DNA of 64,000 nucleotides from Amycolatopsis nigrescens CSC17Ta-90 (GTDB lineage Bacteria; Actinomycetota; Actinomycetes; Mycobacteriales; Pseudonocardiaceae), in contig NZ_ARVW01000001.1 in assembly GCF_000384315.1 (NCBI RefSeq), positions 2,489,746-2,553,745 on the forward strand, given 5' to 3'. Within the stretch, counting starts at the first letter, position 1. Each line of letters opens with the position of its first letter. The notes beneath the pieces were generated by a model, which searched no databases, was not told the origin of the DNA, and saw only the letters and a program-made list of their open reading frames with translations. This document shows, one piece after another, positions 10,820 to 19,283 of this stretch. A program made the translations under genes and the position numbers.

Positions 10820-11437
10820 GTGCGTTTCGTGCTGGGCTCCGCCTCTCCCGCCAGGCTCGGGGTGCTTCGCGCCGCGGGCATCGACCCGAGCGTCGTCGTG
10901 TCCGGTGTGGACGAGGACGCGGTCGCCGCGACCCTGACCGACCCTTCGCCCGCCGAGCTGGTCACCGCGCTGGCCGCCGCGAAGGCCGAAGCCGTGACCC
11001 GCGAAGTGCTCGCCACGCACGGCGACGCGGTGGTGGTCGGCTGCGACTCGATGCTGTCCATCGGCGGTGCGATGGTCGGCAAACCGGGCAGTCCGGAAGT
11101 GGCCCGCGAACGCTGGGCGGCGATGGCGGGACGCACCGGCGAGCTGCTCACCGGGCACGCGGTGGTGCGCCTGACCGACGGCAGGCGGGACGGCCTCGCC
11201 ACCGGCAGCCACGCCACCACGGTCCGCTTCGCCGAGCCGAGCCCGGACGAGCTGGACGCCTATCTCGCCACCGGTGAACCACTGGGAGTAGCCGGCGCGT
11301 TCACCCTGGACGGCTTCGGCGGCTGGTTCGTGGAGGGCATCGACGGCGACCCGTCCAGCGTGATCGGCATCAGCCTGCCGCTGACCAGGAAACTGCTCGC
11401 CGAGGTCGGCGTCAGCGTGATCGACCTCTGGCGCTGA
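10820..11437 (+). CDS. maf: Maf-family nucleoside triphosphate pyrophosphatase
   Basis: A 205-aa Maf protein of usual length. The phosphate loop opens the protein (VLGSASPARLGVLRAAGI), the catalytic acidic block is VVVGCDSML, and KPGSPEVARERWAAMAGRTG plus AGAFTLDGFGG complete the family pattern. Maf enzymes hydrolyse non-canonical or methylated NTPs to NMP and pyrophosphate and were first linked to septum arrest. GTG 10820 is chosen because the P-loop must start within a few residues of the N terminus and TACGCT (10807-10812) lies 7 nt upstream (leaderless type). Position between accE and accA genes matches the mycobacterial order. Confidence 0.9.
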   Translation: MRFVLGSASPARLGVLRAAGIDPSVVVSGVDEDAVAATLTDPSPAELVTALAAAKAEAVTREVLATHGDAVVVGCDSMLSIGGAMVGKPGSPEVARERWAAMAGRTGELLTGHAVVRLTDGRRDGLATGSHATTVRFAEPSPDELDAYLATGEPLGVAGAFTLDGFGGWFVEGIDGDPSSVIGISLPLTRKLLAEVGVSVIDLWR

Positions 11438-11497
11438 ACTTTTCTCACATCCTGAGAGATGCTCCACACGAATGGGTGATGCGGAAGAGTTCCCCGT

Positions 11498-11522
11498 TGC
11501 CGAACGTTAGTCACGTCCGGCA
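11498..11522. promoter_or_regulatory. Inverted repeat upstream of symporter gene
   Basis: TGCCGAACGT, 5-nt spacer TAGTC, ACGTCCGGCA: 10-nt arms with one mismatch, centred 46 bp before the symporter start. It fits a dimeric repressor or activator site; the cognate regulator is not in the window. Confidence 0.45.
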
Positions 11523-11555
11523 CATAAGGAACCATTCATCCTCCGGAGCGAGCCC

Positions 11556-12914
11556 GTGTCCTTCATACGCACCTACACCAAGCCCAGGGTCTTCGCCGCG
11601 GCCGTGATCGGCTCGCTGGTCGTCGGCGCGGTGCTCGGCATCATCGCCAGGACCACCGAGGCCGAATGGCTGACCGAGACGCTGAGCAAGATCGGCACCG
11701 TGTTCACCACGCTGCTGCAGATAGCGGTCATCCCGCTGGTCTTCACCGCGATCGTGGTGGGCATCAACAGCCTGCGCCACCTCGGCGGCGGCCGGACCGC
11801 GGCCAGGCTCGGCGGCAAGACCGTGCTCTGGTTCGCCATCACCTCGTTCATCGCGGTGCTGATCGGCATCGCCGTCGGCAAGCTGTTCAACCCGGGCAGC
11901 GGCGGACTCGGCGAAGGCGTGGTGGCGACCGCGAAGAACGCGGACAAGGCCGCCCAGAGCGTGGACAACTGGGGCTCCTGGGACGCTTTCATCGACGGCA
12001 TCGTGCCCTCGAACTTCTTCAGCGCCTTCGCCGAGGGCGAAACCCTGCAGGTGCTGTTCCTCGCGGTCATCGTCGGCGCCGCGGCGTACAGCCTCGGTGA
12101 GCGCGCCAAGCCGTTCGTGAGCTTCACGACCAGCGTCTTCGAGATCATCCAGCGCTACCTCGGCTGGATCGTGCGGCTGGCCCCGATCGGCATCCTCGGC
12201 CTGATCGGCGCCGCGGTGGCCAACTACGGCGACGCGCTGTTCCGGCCCCTGCTGTCCATCACGGTCGCGGTCTACGTCGGCAGCCTGCTGGTGCTGCTGG
12301 TGGTCTACCCGATCCTGCTGCAGTTCGTCGCGAAGGTGAGCCCGGCGAAGTTCTTCGCCAAGTCGTGGACCGCGATCCAGTTCGCCTTCGTGTCCCAGTC
12401 CTCTGGCGCCACCCTGCCGCTGACCCGCCAGTCCACTGTGAACCTCGGCGTGGACCCCGCCTACGCCGGTTTCGCCACCCCGCTGGCCAGTGCGACCAAA
12501 ATGGACGGTTGCGCGGCGGTGTTCCCGGCGATCGGCGCGATCTTCATCGCGAACATCTCCGGGGTTTCGCTGAGCATCGGCCAGTACATCGGCATCGTGG
12601 TGGTCGCCGTGCTCGGCGCGCTGGCCACCGCCGGCACCACCGGCTGGCTGACCGCGCTCACCCTGACCACCACCGTGATCGGGCTGAACCCGCAGCAGGT
12701 GGCGCTGGGCATCGCGCTGATCTACTCGGTCAACCCGATCATGGACATGATGCGCACCGCGACCAACGTGGCCGGCCAGATCGTGGTGCCGACCATCGTG
12801 GCCAGGGGCGAAAACCTGCTGGACGAGGATGTCCTGCACGGCCCGAGCGTGCCCCCGCTGCTCACCGACACCGGCTCCGCCCCCAGCAAATCCCCTACCC
12901 CCACCCCCGCCTAA
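11556..12914 (+). CDS. Dicarboxylate/amino-acid:cation symporter (DAACS family)
   Basis: A 452-aa membrane protein of the DctA/GltP type. Eight or so hydrophobic segments are visible, with the first re-entrant loop motif SQSSGATLPLT (family SSSSAATLP), then the TM7 block ATKMDGCAAVFPAIGAIFIA with the conserved MDG, and the second loop region AGTTGWLTALTL. It takes up C4-dicarboxylates, glutamate or aspartate with sodium or protons. GTG 11556 follows a GGAGCGAG site. A 25-bp inverted repeat lies just upstream, suggesting substrate-controlled expression. The gene ends before a strong hairpin at 12925. Confidence 0.9.
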   Translation: MSFIRTYTKPRVFAAAVIGSLVVGAVLGIIARTTEAEWLTETLSKIGTVFTTLLQIAVIPLVFTAIVVGINSLRHLGGGRTAARLGGKTVLWFAITSFIAVLIGIAVGKLFNPGSGGLGEGVVATAKNADKAAQSVDNWGSWDAFIDGIVPSNFFSAFAEGETLQVLFLAVIVGAAAYSLGERAKPFVSFTTSVFEIIQRYLGWIVRLAPIGILGLIGAAVANYGDALFRPLLSITVAVYVGSLLVLLVVYPILLQFVAKVSPAKFFAKSWTAIQFAFVSQSSGATLPLTRQSTVNLGVDPAYAGFATPLASATKMDGCAAVFPAIGAIFIANISGVSLSIGQYIGIVVVAVLGALATAGTTGWLTALTLTTTVIGLNPQQVALGIALIYSVNPIMDMMRTATNVAGQIVVPTIVARGENLLDEDVLHGPSVPPLLTDTGSAPSKSPTPTPA

Positions 12915-12924
12915 CCCCAACCCC

Positions 12925-12978
12925 GCAAATAGCCGGCTTTTTGCCCTTATCCGAAAGGGCAAAAAGCCGGCTATTTGC
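12925..12978. terminator. Perfect hairpin between convergent genes
   Basis: 24-nt perfect arms (GCAAATAGCCGGCTTTTTGC and four more bases) and a 6-nt loop, placed between the symporter stop and the convergent gene ending at 12983. The arm contains a T5 run, so it gives a U-rich descending stem on both strands. A bidirectional terminator is the simplest reading. Confidence 0.75.
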
Positions 12979-12982
12979 CGTT

Positions 12983-13690
12983 TTAGGGGCAGGGGCGCAG
13001 GTCGGCGGCGGTGAGGCGGATGTCCGGCCAGCCGCGGATCTGCGACGGCGACGTGTAGCCCCGGCTGCAGCCGACCTGCTTGCCGCCGAGGTCGAACACC
13101 TCGGCGTGCACCGGGGTCACCTGGCATTTGCCGGCGCTGGCCTGCGCGTCGGAGCACTCGTGCTGCACCCGGACCACCTCCGCCGCGTCATCACCGGTGA
13201 CGTTGGCGAGCACGATGCTGCCCGCGTCCGAGAAGTACGGCTTCTCCGACGCCCGCCAGTTGCCCTCCCGCGACACCAGCACCTCGCCCACCATGCCGCC
13301 GTCGTGCGGCCCGCGGACGAGACAGGCCGAGACGCCCGCCGCGAAGCAGCTCAGCGAGTCCCCGTTGAGCCGCACGCCGAGCGCGGTGATGCTGGTCTCC
13401 AGCACCATCTTCGAGGTGGCCCCGCCGATCCGGACCCGCCCGGTGCCGCCCTCGGCATCCGCGAGCAGCTCCACCGACTCCCCGTGCACTTCCACGCTGC
13501 GGAGCACCTGACACGGTCCCGCCCCGCATTCCGAGCCCGGCAGCGGAGTCACGCCGCTGGCCACCGCCTCGCCGGCGGACTGGAAGCCCTGGTGGTCCGT
13601 CGCCTGCGACCGCAGCAGCACCACGCTGACCAGCGCGGCCGCGGTGACCACCGCGGCCAGCAGCGCCGTCCACAGCACCGACCGAGACAC
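12983..13690 (-). CDS. Membrane-anchored extracytoplasmic protein, unknown
   Basis: A 235-aa protein with a single N-terminal hydrophobic helix (residues 5-27, VLWTALLAAVVTAAALVSVVLL) and no cleavage site I would trust, so probably anchored with the rest outside. Eight cysteines outside the helix (for example ECGAGPC, SCFAAGVSAC, HECSDAQASAGKC) suggest disulfides. A block NVTGDDAAEVVRVQHECSD resembles the FG-GAP/VCBS-type Asp-rich turn but is single. I recognise no family. The gene is alone on its strand, facing the symporter gene. Confidence 0.65.
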   Translation of the reverse strand: MSRSVLWTALLAAVVTAAALVSVVLLRSQATDHQGFQSAGEAVASGVTPLPGSECGAGPCQVLRSVEVHGESVELLADAEGGTGRVRIGGATSKMVLETSITALGVRLNGDSLSCFAAGVSACLVRGPHDGGMVGEVLVSREGNWRASEKPYFSDAGSIVLANVTGDDAAEVVRVQHECSDAQASAGKCQVTPVHAEVFDLGGKQVGCSRGYTSPSQIRGWPDIRLTAADLRPCP

Positions 13691-13760
13691 GAGACCCCTC
13701 CTAACCCCTCTCCCCAGAGCGTATGCGAGATGACTGAGAGCGCACGTCTATGTTGTTACC

Positions 13761-14045
13761 GTGACAAATCCTGAACTGCCCCCGGTCATCTACGTGCCGA
13801 CCACGCCACATCGGAACGGCAACACCGAGTCCAGCATCGAGCTGCGCCGCACCGGCGACGGCCGCCTCGCCCTGCTCGCCTACTCCGCCCTGGACCGGCT
13901 CGTCGCCTGCTGCGGCGAACACCAGGCCTGGGTGCTGGTGACCAGCGGGAACCTGCCAAAGTTGTACGCCGCTCAACCGTACGACGTTATCCTGCTCGAC
14001 GCCCAGCTCCCGGAGGATCTGCGGTACGGCCACCAAGCGGTGTGA
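13761..14045 (+). CDS. SAV_915-like small protein
   Basis: A 94-aa soluble protein resembling the SAV_915 family common in Streptomyces and Amycolatopsis: an opening PPVIYVPT, a mid ALLAYSALDRLV block, and a closing YDVILLDAQLPEDLR. Function unknown in all members I know. GTG 13761 lies 6 nt after TATGTT (13749-13754), a leaderless arrangement. It precedes the carboxylase alpha gene by 123 bp, which has its own ribosome site, so co-transcription is uncertain. Confidence 0.65.
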   Translation: MTNPELPPVIYVPTTPHRNGNTESSIELRRTGDGRLALLAYSALDRLVACCGEHQAWVLVTSGNLPKLYAAQPYDVILLDAQLPEDLRYGHQAV

Positions 14046-14168
14046 CCGTGATGAGTGAGCCGCCTCTCAGCACAGACCGACCCACGGGTACGTAAACTGC
14101 TGCGAGGTCCACAGGCGTGCCGGTGCGACGCCCTGGGCCCATCGGCTCATCGACACAGGAGGTAGGGC

Positions 14169-15977
14169 GTGCCCGAGCAGGCCAGCGCGATCGAGGGCGG
14201 ACCGGTCACGAAAATTCTCGTCGCGAACCGCGGCGAGATCGCGGTCCGGGTGATCCGGGCGGCCAGGGACGCGGGCCTGACCAGCGTCGCCGTCTACGCC
14301 GACCCCGACCGGGACGCCCCGCACGTCCGGCTCGCCGACGAGGCTTTCGCACTGGGCGGCAGCACCGCGGCCGAGAGCTACCTGGTCTTCGACAAGCTGC
14401 TCGACGTGGCCAAGCGCGCTGGCGCGGACTCCGTGCACCCCGGTTACGGCTTCCTCTCCGAAAATGCGGACTTCGCCCAGGCCGTGCTGGACGCCGGGCT
14501 GACCTGGATCGGGCCGAGCCCGCAGGCGATCCGCGACCTCGGGGACAAGGTGACCGCGCGGCACATCGCGCTGAAGGCGGGCGCGCCGCTGGTGCCCGGC
14601 ACCAAGGACCCGGTGGAGACCGCGGACGAGATCATCGCCTTCGCCGAAGAGCACGGCCTTCCGGTGGCCATCAAGGCCGCGTTCGGCGGCGGCGGCCGCG
14701 GGCTGAAAGTGGCCCGTACCAAGGAGGAGATCCCCGAGCTGTTCGAGTCGGCGACCCGCGAGGCGGTGGCCGCGTTCGGCCGCGGTGAGTGCTTCGTGGA
14801 GCGTTACCTGGATCAGCCCCGGCACGTCGAGGCCCAGGTGCTGGCGGACAAGCACGGCAACGCGATCGTGGTCGGCACCCGCGACTGCTCGCTGCAACGG
14901 CGGCACCAGAAGCTGGTCGAAGAAGCGCCCGCGCCCTTCCTCACCGACGACCAGCGGGCCCGGATCCACACCTCGGCCAAGGCGATCTGCAAGGAGGCCG
15001 GCTACTTCGGTGCCGGCACGGTGGAGTACCTGGTCGCGGTGGACGGCACCATCTCCTTCCTGGAGGTGAACACCCGGCTGCAGGTCGAGCACCCGGTGTC
15101 CGAAGAGACAACTGGCCTCGATCTGGTCCGCGAGATGTTCCGGATCGCACGCGGCGAGAAGCTGCGCTTCACCGAGGACCCCGAGCCGCGCGGGCATTCC
15201 ATCGAGTTCCGCATCAACGGCGAGGACGCCGGCCGCAACTTCCTGCCCGCGCCCGGCACCGTGACCAGGTTCGTCGCGCCGAGCGGGCCCGGCGTGCGGG
15301 TCGACTCCGGGGTGGAGAGCGGCAGCGTGATCGGCGGGCAGTTCGACTCGATGCTGGCCAAGCTGATCGTCACCGGTTCGGACCGGGAGAACGCCCTGGA
15401 GCGCAGCCGCCGCGCGCTGGACGAGATGGTGGCCGAGGGCATGGCCACCGTGCTGCCCTTCCACCGGGCGATCGTGCGCGACCCGGCCTTCGTCGGCTCC
15501 GGCGACTCCTTCGACGTGCACACCCGCTGGATCGAGACCGAGTTCGACAACCGGATCGAGCCGTTCACCGCGGCCGCCGAGGTGGCCGAGGACGAGCAGC
15601 CGCGGCACAACGTGGTGGTGGAGGTCGGCGGGCGACGGCTGGAGGTCTCGCTGCCCGGTGACCTCGCGCTCGGCGGCGGCGCTCCCGGCGCCGGCGGTGG
15701 CGCGGCGGCGGCCAAGGCCAAGCCGCGCAAGCGCGGCGGTGGCGGCAAGGCGGCGGTCAGCGGCGACGCGGTGACCGCGCCGATGCAGGGCACCATCGTC
15801 AAGGTCGCGGTGGAAGAGGGCCAGCAGGTGGCGGCCGGCGAGCTGATCGTCGTGCTGGAAGCCATGAAGATGGAGAATCCGGTCACCGCACACAAGGCGG
15901 GCACCGTCACCGGGCTGTCGGTCGAGGTGGGTGCCGCTGTGACACAGGGCACCGCTTTGCTGGAACTCAAGGACTGA
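14169..15977 (+). CDS. accA3: Acyl-CoA carboxylase alpha subunit (biotin carboxylase + BCCP)
   Basis: A 602-aa biotinylated subunit. The biotin-carboxylase part runs from [20 protein letters not shown] (about residue 16) through the ATP-grasp loop [11 protein letters not shown] and the catalytic [14 protein letters not shown] block. An alanine/glycine-rich linker (near 500-525) leads to the biotinyl domain, with the modified lysine in [10 protein letters not shown] near residue 564. It carboxylates its own biotin with bicarbonate and ATP and serves the beta subunit at 2046 and others in the cell. Strong AGGAGGTAGG site before GTG 14169. As in mycobacteria it is separated from accD5/accE by maf and unrelated genes. 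Confidence 0.94.
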   Translation: MPEQASAIEGGPVTKILVANRGEIAVRVIRAARDAGLTSVAVYADPDRDAPHVRLADEAFALGGSTAAESYLVFDKLLDVAKRAGADSVHPGYGFLSENADFAQAVLDAGLTWIGPSPQAIRDLGDKVTARHIALKAGAPLVPGTKDPVETADEIIAFAEEHGLPVAIKAAFGGGGRGLKVARTKEEIPELFESATREAVAAFGRGECFVERYLDQPRHVEAQVLADKHGNAIVVGTRDCSLQRRHQKLVEEAPAPFLTDDQRARIHTSAKAICKEAGYFGAGTVEYLVAVDGTISFLEVNTRLQVEHPVSEETTGLDLVREMFRIARGEKLRFTEDPEPRGHSIEFRINGEDAGRNFLPAPGTVTRFVAPSGPGVRVDSGVESGSVIGGQFDSMLAKLIVTGSDRENALERSRRALDEMVAEGMATVLPFHRAIVRDPAFVGSGDSFDVHTRWIETEFDNRIEPFTAAAEVAEDEQPRHNVVVEVGGRRLEVSLPGDLALGGGAPGAGGGAAAAKAKPRKRGGGGKAAVSGDAVTAPMQGTIVKVAVEEGQQVAAGELIVVLEAMKMENPVTAHKAGTVTGLSVEVGAAVTQGTALLELKD

Positions 15978-16103
15978 GGGTTCCCGCAAACTGCCGAAAC
16001 GTCCGCCGGAGTCCCTTTCCGGCGCGTGACGGTTACGGCACAGGCTGAGAAACAGCTCAGTTGTCCTGGGTGCGGCCGGGCGAACCGGCCTACCATCGAA
16101 AAG

Positions 16104-16721
16104 GTGAACGAGGTTCCCTCACCGCAGCTGCGGATCAGCGACGTCGACCGCGAGTCCGCCCTGCGCGCGCTCGGCGAGCACATGAGCGTCGGCCGGATCA
16201 CGCTGGACGAGTACGGGGACCGGTCCGCGCGGGTGACCGCGGCGAAGACCAGGGGCGAGCTCGCCGAGATCTTCGCCGACCTGCCGCAGCCGCATCCCAG
16301 CTTCGACGGCACCGTGCTCGCCCCCGCCGCCGAAAGCCAGGGCACCGTCGAACCGGCGGCCGAAGCGAAGCCCGCGACCCCGGCGCAATGGGCGGACCGG
16401 CCGCTGCAGCAGCGGCTGGTGGCGGCCGCGGTGCCGCTGGCCGCAATGGTCGGCGTGGTGCTGTTCTTCGTGCTCGGCGGCTGGTGGTGGTTCCTGCTGC
16501 CGGCCGCGATCGGCGCGGTGGGCGGCGGCCTGTGGGGCGAGGACTGGCAACGCGGCCGCCGGGGCCGCCGCCACGAATGGCACCGCGAGCACCATGAGCA
16601 TCAGCGTGAACGGCACCGCGAACACATCGAACGTCAGCGTGAGTGGCACCGGGAGAGGCACCGTGACCGGCAGGAATTCCGTCGCGAGCTGCGGGACCGC
16701 CGCCGTGGCCTCGAACATTAG
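16104..16721 (+). CDS. DUF1707 membrane protein with His/Arg/Glu-rich tail
   Basis: A 205-aa protein. Residues 6-57 are a DUF1707 domain (LRISDVDRESALRALGEHMS, GRITLDEYGDRSARVTAAKT). A hydrophobic double segment follows (LVAAAVPLAAMVGVVLFFVL, then WWWFLLPAAIGAVGGGLW). The last ~55 residues are almost only R, H, E, W and Q in a HREH/QRER/HRER pattern, predicted to be a long charged helix on the cytoplasmic side. GTG 16104 was preferred to GTG 16026 because the DUF1707 starts right after it and TACCAT (16091-16096) lies 7 nt upstream. Function unknown; a second DUF1707 gene follows 9 bp later. Confidence 0.8.
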   Translation: MNEVPSPQLRISDVDRESALRALGEHMSVGRITLDEYGDRSARVTAAKTRGELAEIFADLPQPHPSFDGTVLAPAAESQGTVEPAAEAKPATPAQWADRPLQQRLVAAAVPLAAMVGVVLFFVLGGWWWFLLPAAIGAVGGGLWGEDWQRGRRGRRHEWHREHHEHQRERHREHIERQREWHRERHRDRQEFRRELRDRRRGLEH

Positions 16722-16730
16722 GCCGCGACC

Positions 16731-17132
16731 ATGAGCGACCGACCCGACCTGCGCCTCAGCGACGCCGACCGCGAAGAGGCACTCGACGCGCTCAGCGAGC
16801 ACGTCCGCACCGGACGGCTGGACATCGACGACTTCGGCGACCGGTCGGCCAAGGCCACCGCGGCCAAGCGCCGCAGCGAGCTGGCGGCGCTGTTCGCGGA
16901 CCTGCCGGCGCCCCGGCCGTCCGTGCTGCTACCCACCGCGCCGCCGCCGGTGCCCGCGCCGCAGTCCTCCGGCGCGCTGGCGACGCCGTGGCGGGCCGGG
17001 TTCGCCGTGCCGATCGCGGCGGTGCTCTTGGTCGGCCTGATCTTCGCCGCCAGCCGGGTGGTGTTCTTCCCCGGCTTCCTGATCGTCCCGCTCATCATCG
17101 CCTTCGTGATCTTCAACCGCCGTCGGCGCTGA
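16731..17132 (+). CDS. DUF1707 membrane protein
   Basis: A 133-aa paralogue of the preceding protein. DUF1707 at residues 4-56 (LRLSDADREEALDALSEHVR, DIDDFGDRSAKATAAKRRSE), a proline-rich linker, then two hydrophobic stretches (FAVPIAAVLLVGLIFAAS and FFPGFLIVPLIIAFVIF) and a basic end NRRRR. It lacks the long charged tail. It starts 9 bp after the previous stop, so the two form an operon. Function unknown; DUF1707 proteins in actinobacteria are often near envelope or morphogenesis genes. Confidence 0.8.
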   Translation: MSDRPDLRLSDADREEALDALSEHVRTGRLDIDDFGDRSAKATAAKRRSELAALFADLPAPRPSVLLPTAPPPVPAPQSSGALATPWRAGFAVPIAAVLLVGLIFAASRVVFFPGFLIVPLIIAFVIFNRRRR

Positions 17133-17158
17133 CCGGCCGCTGCTCTAGTCTCGCGACA

Positions 17159-17698
17159 GTGGAACCCATCGAGATCAACGCCGGTGACTACTACCTGCGT
17201 CCACTCCGGGCGGACGACCGGATGGACGACCGGCCGGCGCTGTTCGAAGCCTTCGCCGATCCCGAGTTCCGGCGTTTCGAGCCCGCGCTGAGCCTGGCGG
17301 ATCTGACGCAGGCCGGAGACTACGTGCGGCAGCGGGCAGCGGAATGGGCCGCCGGCCGGCGCTGCTCCTGGTGCGTGGCCGAGCCGACCACCGGCGCCCT
17401 GCTCGGCGAGGTGGGACTCAAACGGCTGGACCTGGACGCCGGCAAGGCGGAGGCCTCGATCTGGGTGCATCCGGCCGCCCGCGGCCGCGGGGTCGCGGTG
17501 ACCGCGCTGACCGCCGTGCTGCGCTTCGGCGCCGGTGCGCTCGGTCTGCGCGAAGTGTCCTACGTGCACTCCGAGAAGAACGTGGCTTCACGGGCCGTGG
17601 CGCAGCGTTGCGGATTCCGCCTGCTCGGGCCGGCGCACACCCGGCATCCGCAGCTCGGGCCGAGCATGCGCTGGGTGATCGACCCCGGCGAGTGCTGA
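17159..17698 (+). CDS. GNAT-family N-acetyltransferase (RimJ/RimL type)
   Basis: A 179-aa acetyltransferase. It opens with YYLRPLRADDRMD, has the central strand GEVGLKRLDLDAGKAEASIW and the acetyl-CoA loop HPAARGRGVAVTALTAVLRF (the R-G-R-G-V pattern), and closes with SEKNVASRAVAQRCGF, the RimJ/RimL-like substrate helix. It would acetylate an amine, such as a protein N terminus or a small molecule. GTG 17159 is set by TAGTCT (17146-17151) 7 nt upstream and by the position of the first beta strand. It is 26 bp after the DUF1707 gene and 11 bp before the ligase gene. Confidence 0.85.
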   Translation: MEPIEINAGDYYLRPLRADDRMDDRPALFEAFADPEFRRFEPALSLADLTQAGDYVRQRAAEWAAGRRCSWCVAEPTTGALLGEVGLKRLDLDAGKAEASIWVHPAARGRGVAVTALTAVLRFGAGALGLREVSYVHSEKNVASRAVAQRCGFRLLGPAHTRHPQLGPSMRWVIDPGEC

Positions 17699-17709
17699 GC
17701 TGGGACAAC

Positions 17710-19209
17710 ATGAGCGAGCCGAGTTTCTTCCTCACACACCTGTTGGCACTGCTCCACGACGGCGGTGACCGGCCCGCGTTCCTCTTCCGCGGCAAGGAGA
17801 TCAGTTACCGGGACTGCTACCGGCTACTGCGCCGGCTGCATCACGCACTGCCGGACACGGTGCCGGGCGAGGTGGTCGCGGTGCTCGCGGGCAACCGCCC
17901 GGAGACCGTGCTGGTCCAGCTCGCCGCCCAGCTGCGCGGCGCGCGGGTGCTGCTGATCAGCGCGTCCTCCAGCCTGCCGGACCGGCTGGCCGCGCTGCGC
18001 GCCGCCGGTGCCACCACCCTGATCGTCGACCCCGAACGGGAGCCGGGCCGGATCGACGAGCTGATCGGCACCAGGGCGCCGCTGTCCATCGGGCCGGCCG
18101 GCTCCGCGGGGTCACTGCCGGCGGGAACCCCGGATCTTCTTGCCGCATCAGGAGAATCCCCGCTCGACCTGCCGAGCGGGGTGGTCACGATCTTCCCCAC
18201 CGGTGGTACCACCGGCACCCCTAAGCTGATCGAGCACGGCGGCACCTACGAAGGCATGGCGCGGATCTTCCGGCCGAATCCGGCCGGGCCGGGCCGGATA
18301 CTGGTGACCGCCCCGATGTCGCACATGACCGGCAACGCGGCCACCCTCGGCGCGCTGCTCGGCGGGGACACCGTGGTGCCGCACAACGGTTTCGACCCGA
18401 CCGCGGTGCTGCGCTCGATCAACGACGACCGGATCACCGCGCTTTCGCTGACCCCGCCCAGGCTGGCGCAGCTGCTCGACCATCCCGCGCTCGCGGACAC
18501 CGACCTGAGCAGCCTGCGCTCGCTCTCGCTCGGCGCCGCCCCGCTGTCCACCGAGCGGCTGAGCCAGGCGCTCGAGGTCTTCGGGCCGATCGTCGGCCAG
18601 GGCTACGGGCTCACCGAAGCGCCGATGATCGCCACCATCACCGCCGCCGAGCTGGACGGGCACCCCGAGCGGCTCGGCTCGGTGGGCCGGATCGTGCCCG
18701 GTATGGCGGCCAAGATCGGCGACGACGGCGAGGTGCTGGTGCAGGGTCTGTCCCTGATGGACGGTTACCGCGATCCCGCGCTCACCGCCGCCGCCTTCAC
18801 CGACGGCTGGCTGCACACCGGCGACATCGGCCGTTTCGACGACGACGGCTACCTGTACCTGCTCGACCGGGCCGTCGACGTGATCATCACCGGCGAGCAC
18901 GGCACGAAGGTCTACTCGACTGTGGTGGAGGACGCGCTCGCCCGCCATCCGCTGGTCCGCCAGGTCGCCGTGATCGGGATCCCCGGCGCGGGCGGCGAAG
19001 GTGAGGCCGTGCACGCGGTCGTCGTCCCAGCCGGCGCGTTGGATCCCGCCGATCTCCAGCGGCACGCCCGCGCCCATTTCGGCCAGGAGCATTTCGTGCC
19101 GTCCACCGTCGAGTTCACCGACGCGCTACCGCTCACCCCACTCGGCAAGATCGACAAAAAAGCCCTTCGCACCCCTTACTGGACCCCTCACCCCCGCCCC
19201 ATCGCCTGA
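17710..19209 (+). CDS. AMP-dependent acyl-CoA synthetase/ligase
   Basis: A 499-aa ANL-superfamily enzyme. Core motifs in order: P-loop FPTGGTTGTPKLIEHGG (about 165-181), GQGYGLTEAP, the GDIGRFDDDGYLYLLDR hinge and the catalytic C-terminal lysine in TPLGKIDKKALR. It activates a carboxylic acid as the acyl-adenylate and probably transfers it to CoA; chain length or aromatic preference is not readable. Start ATG 17710 lies 11 bp past the acetyltransferase stop; an alternative GTG at 17694 would overlap that stop. It ends before a 49-bp hairpin and faces glpD. Confidence 0.88.
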   Translation: MSEPSFFLTHLLALLHDGGDRPAFLFRGKEISYRDCYRLLRRLHHALPDTVPGEVVAVLAGNRPETVLVQLAAQLRGARVLLISASSSLPDRLAALRAAGATTLIVDPEREPGRIDELIGTRAPLSIGPAGSAGSLPAGTPDLLAASGESPLDLPSGVVTIFPTGGTTGTPKLIEHGGTYEGMARIFRPNPAGPGRILVTAPMSHMTGNAATLGALLGGDTVVPHNGFDPTAVLRSINDDRITALSLTPPRLAQLLDHPALADTDLSSLRSLSLGAAPLSTERLSQALEVFGPIVGQGYGLTEAPMIATITAAELDGHPERLGSVGRIVPGMAAKIGDDGEVLVQGLSLMDGYRDPALTAAAFTDGWLHTGDIGRFDDDGYLYLLDRAVDVIITGEHGTKVYSTVVEDALARHPLVRQVAVIGIPGAGGEGEAVHAVVVPAGALDPADLQRHARAHFGQEHFVPSTVEFTDALPLTPLGKIDKKALRTPYWTPHPRPIA

Positions 19210-19218
19210 CCCGAACGA

Positions 19219-19267
19219 GCCCAACGTGACGTTTGGCTCGTTCTATTGGCCAAACGTCACGTTGGGC
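19219..19267. repeat. 49-bp hairpin, family B, copy 1
   Basis: Perfect 19-nt arms (GCCCAACGTGACGTTTGGC) around an 11-nt loop TCGTTCTATTG. An identical 49-bp copy, including the loop, is at 45024. It lies between the convergent ligase and glpD genes and probably also serves as a terminator. Confidence 0.9.
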
Positions 19268-19283
19268 GTGTCCCAATCGCGGT

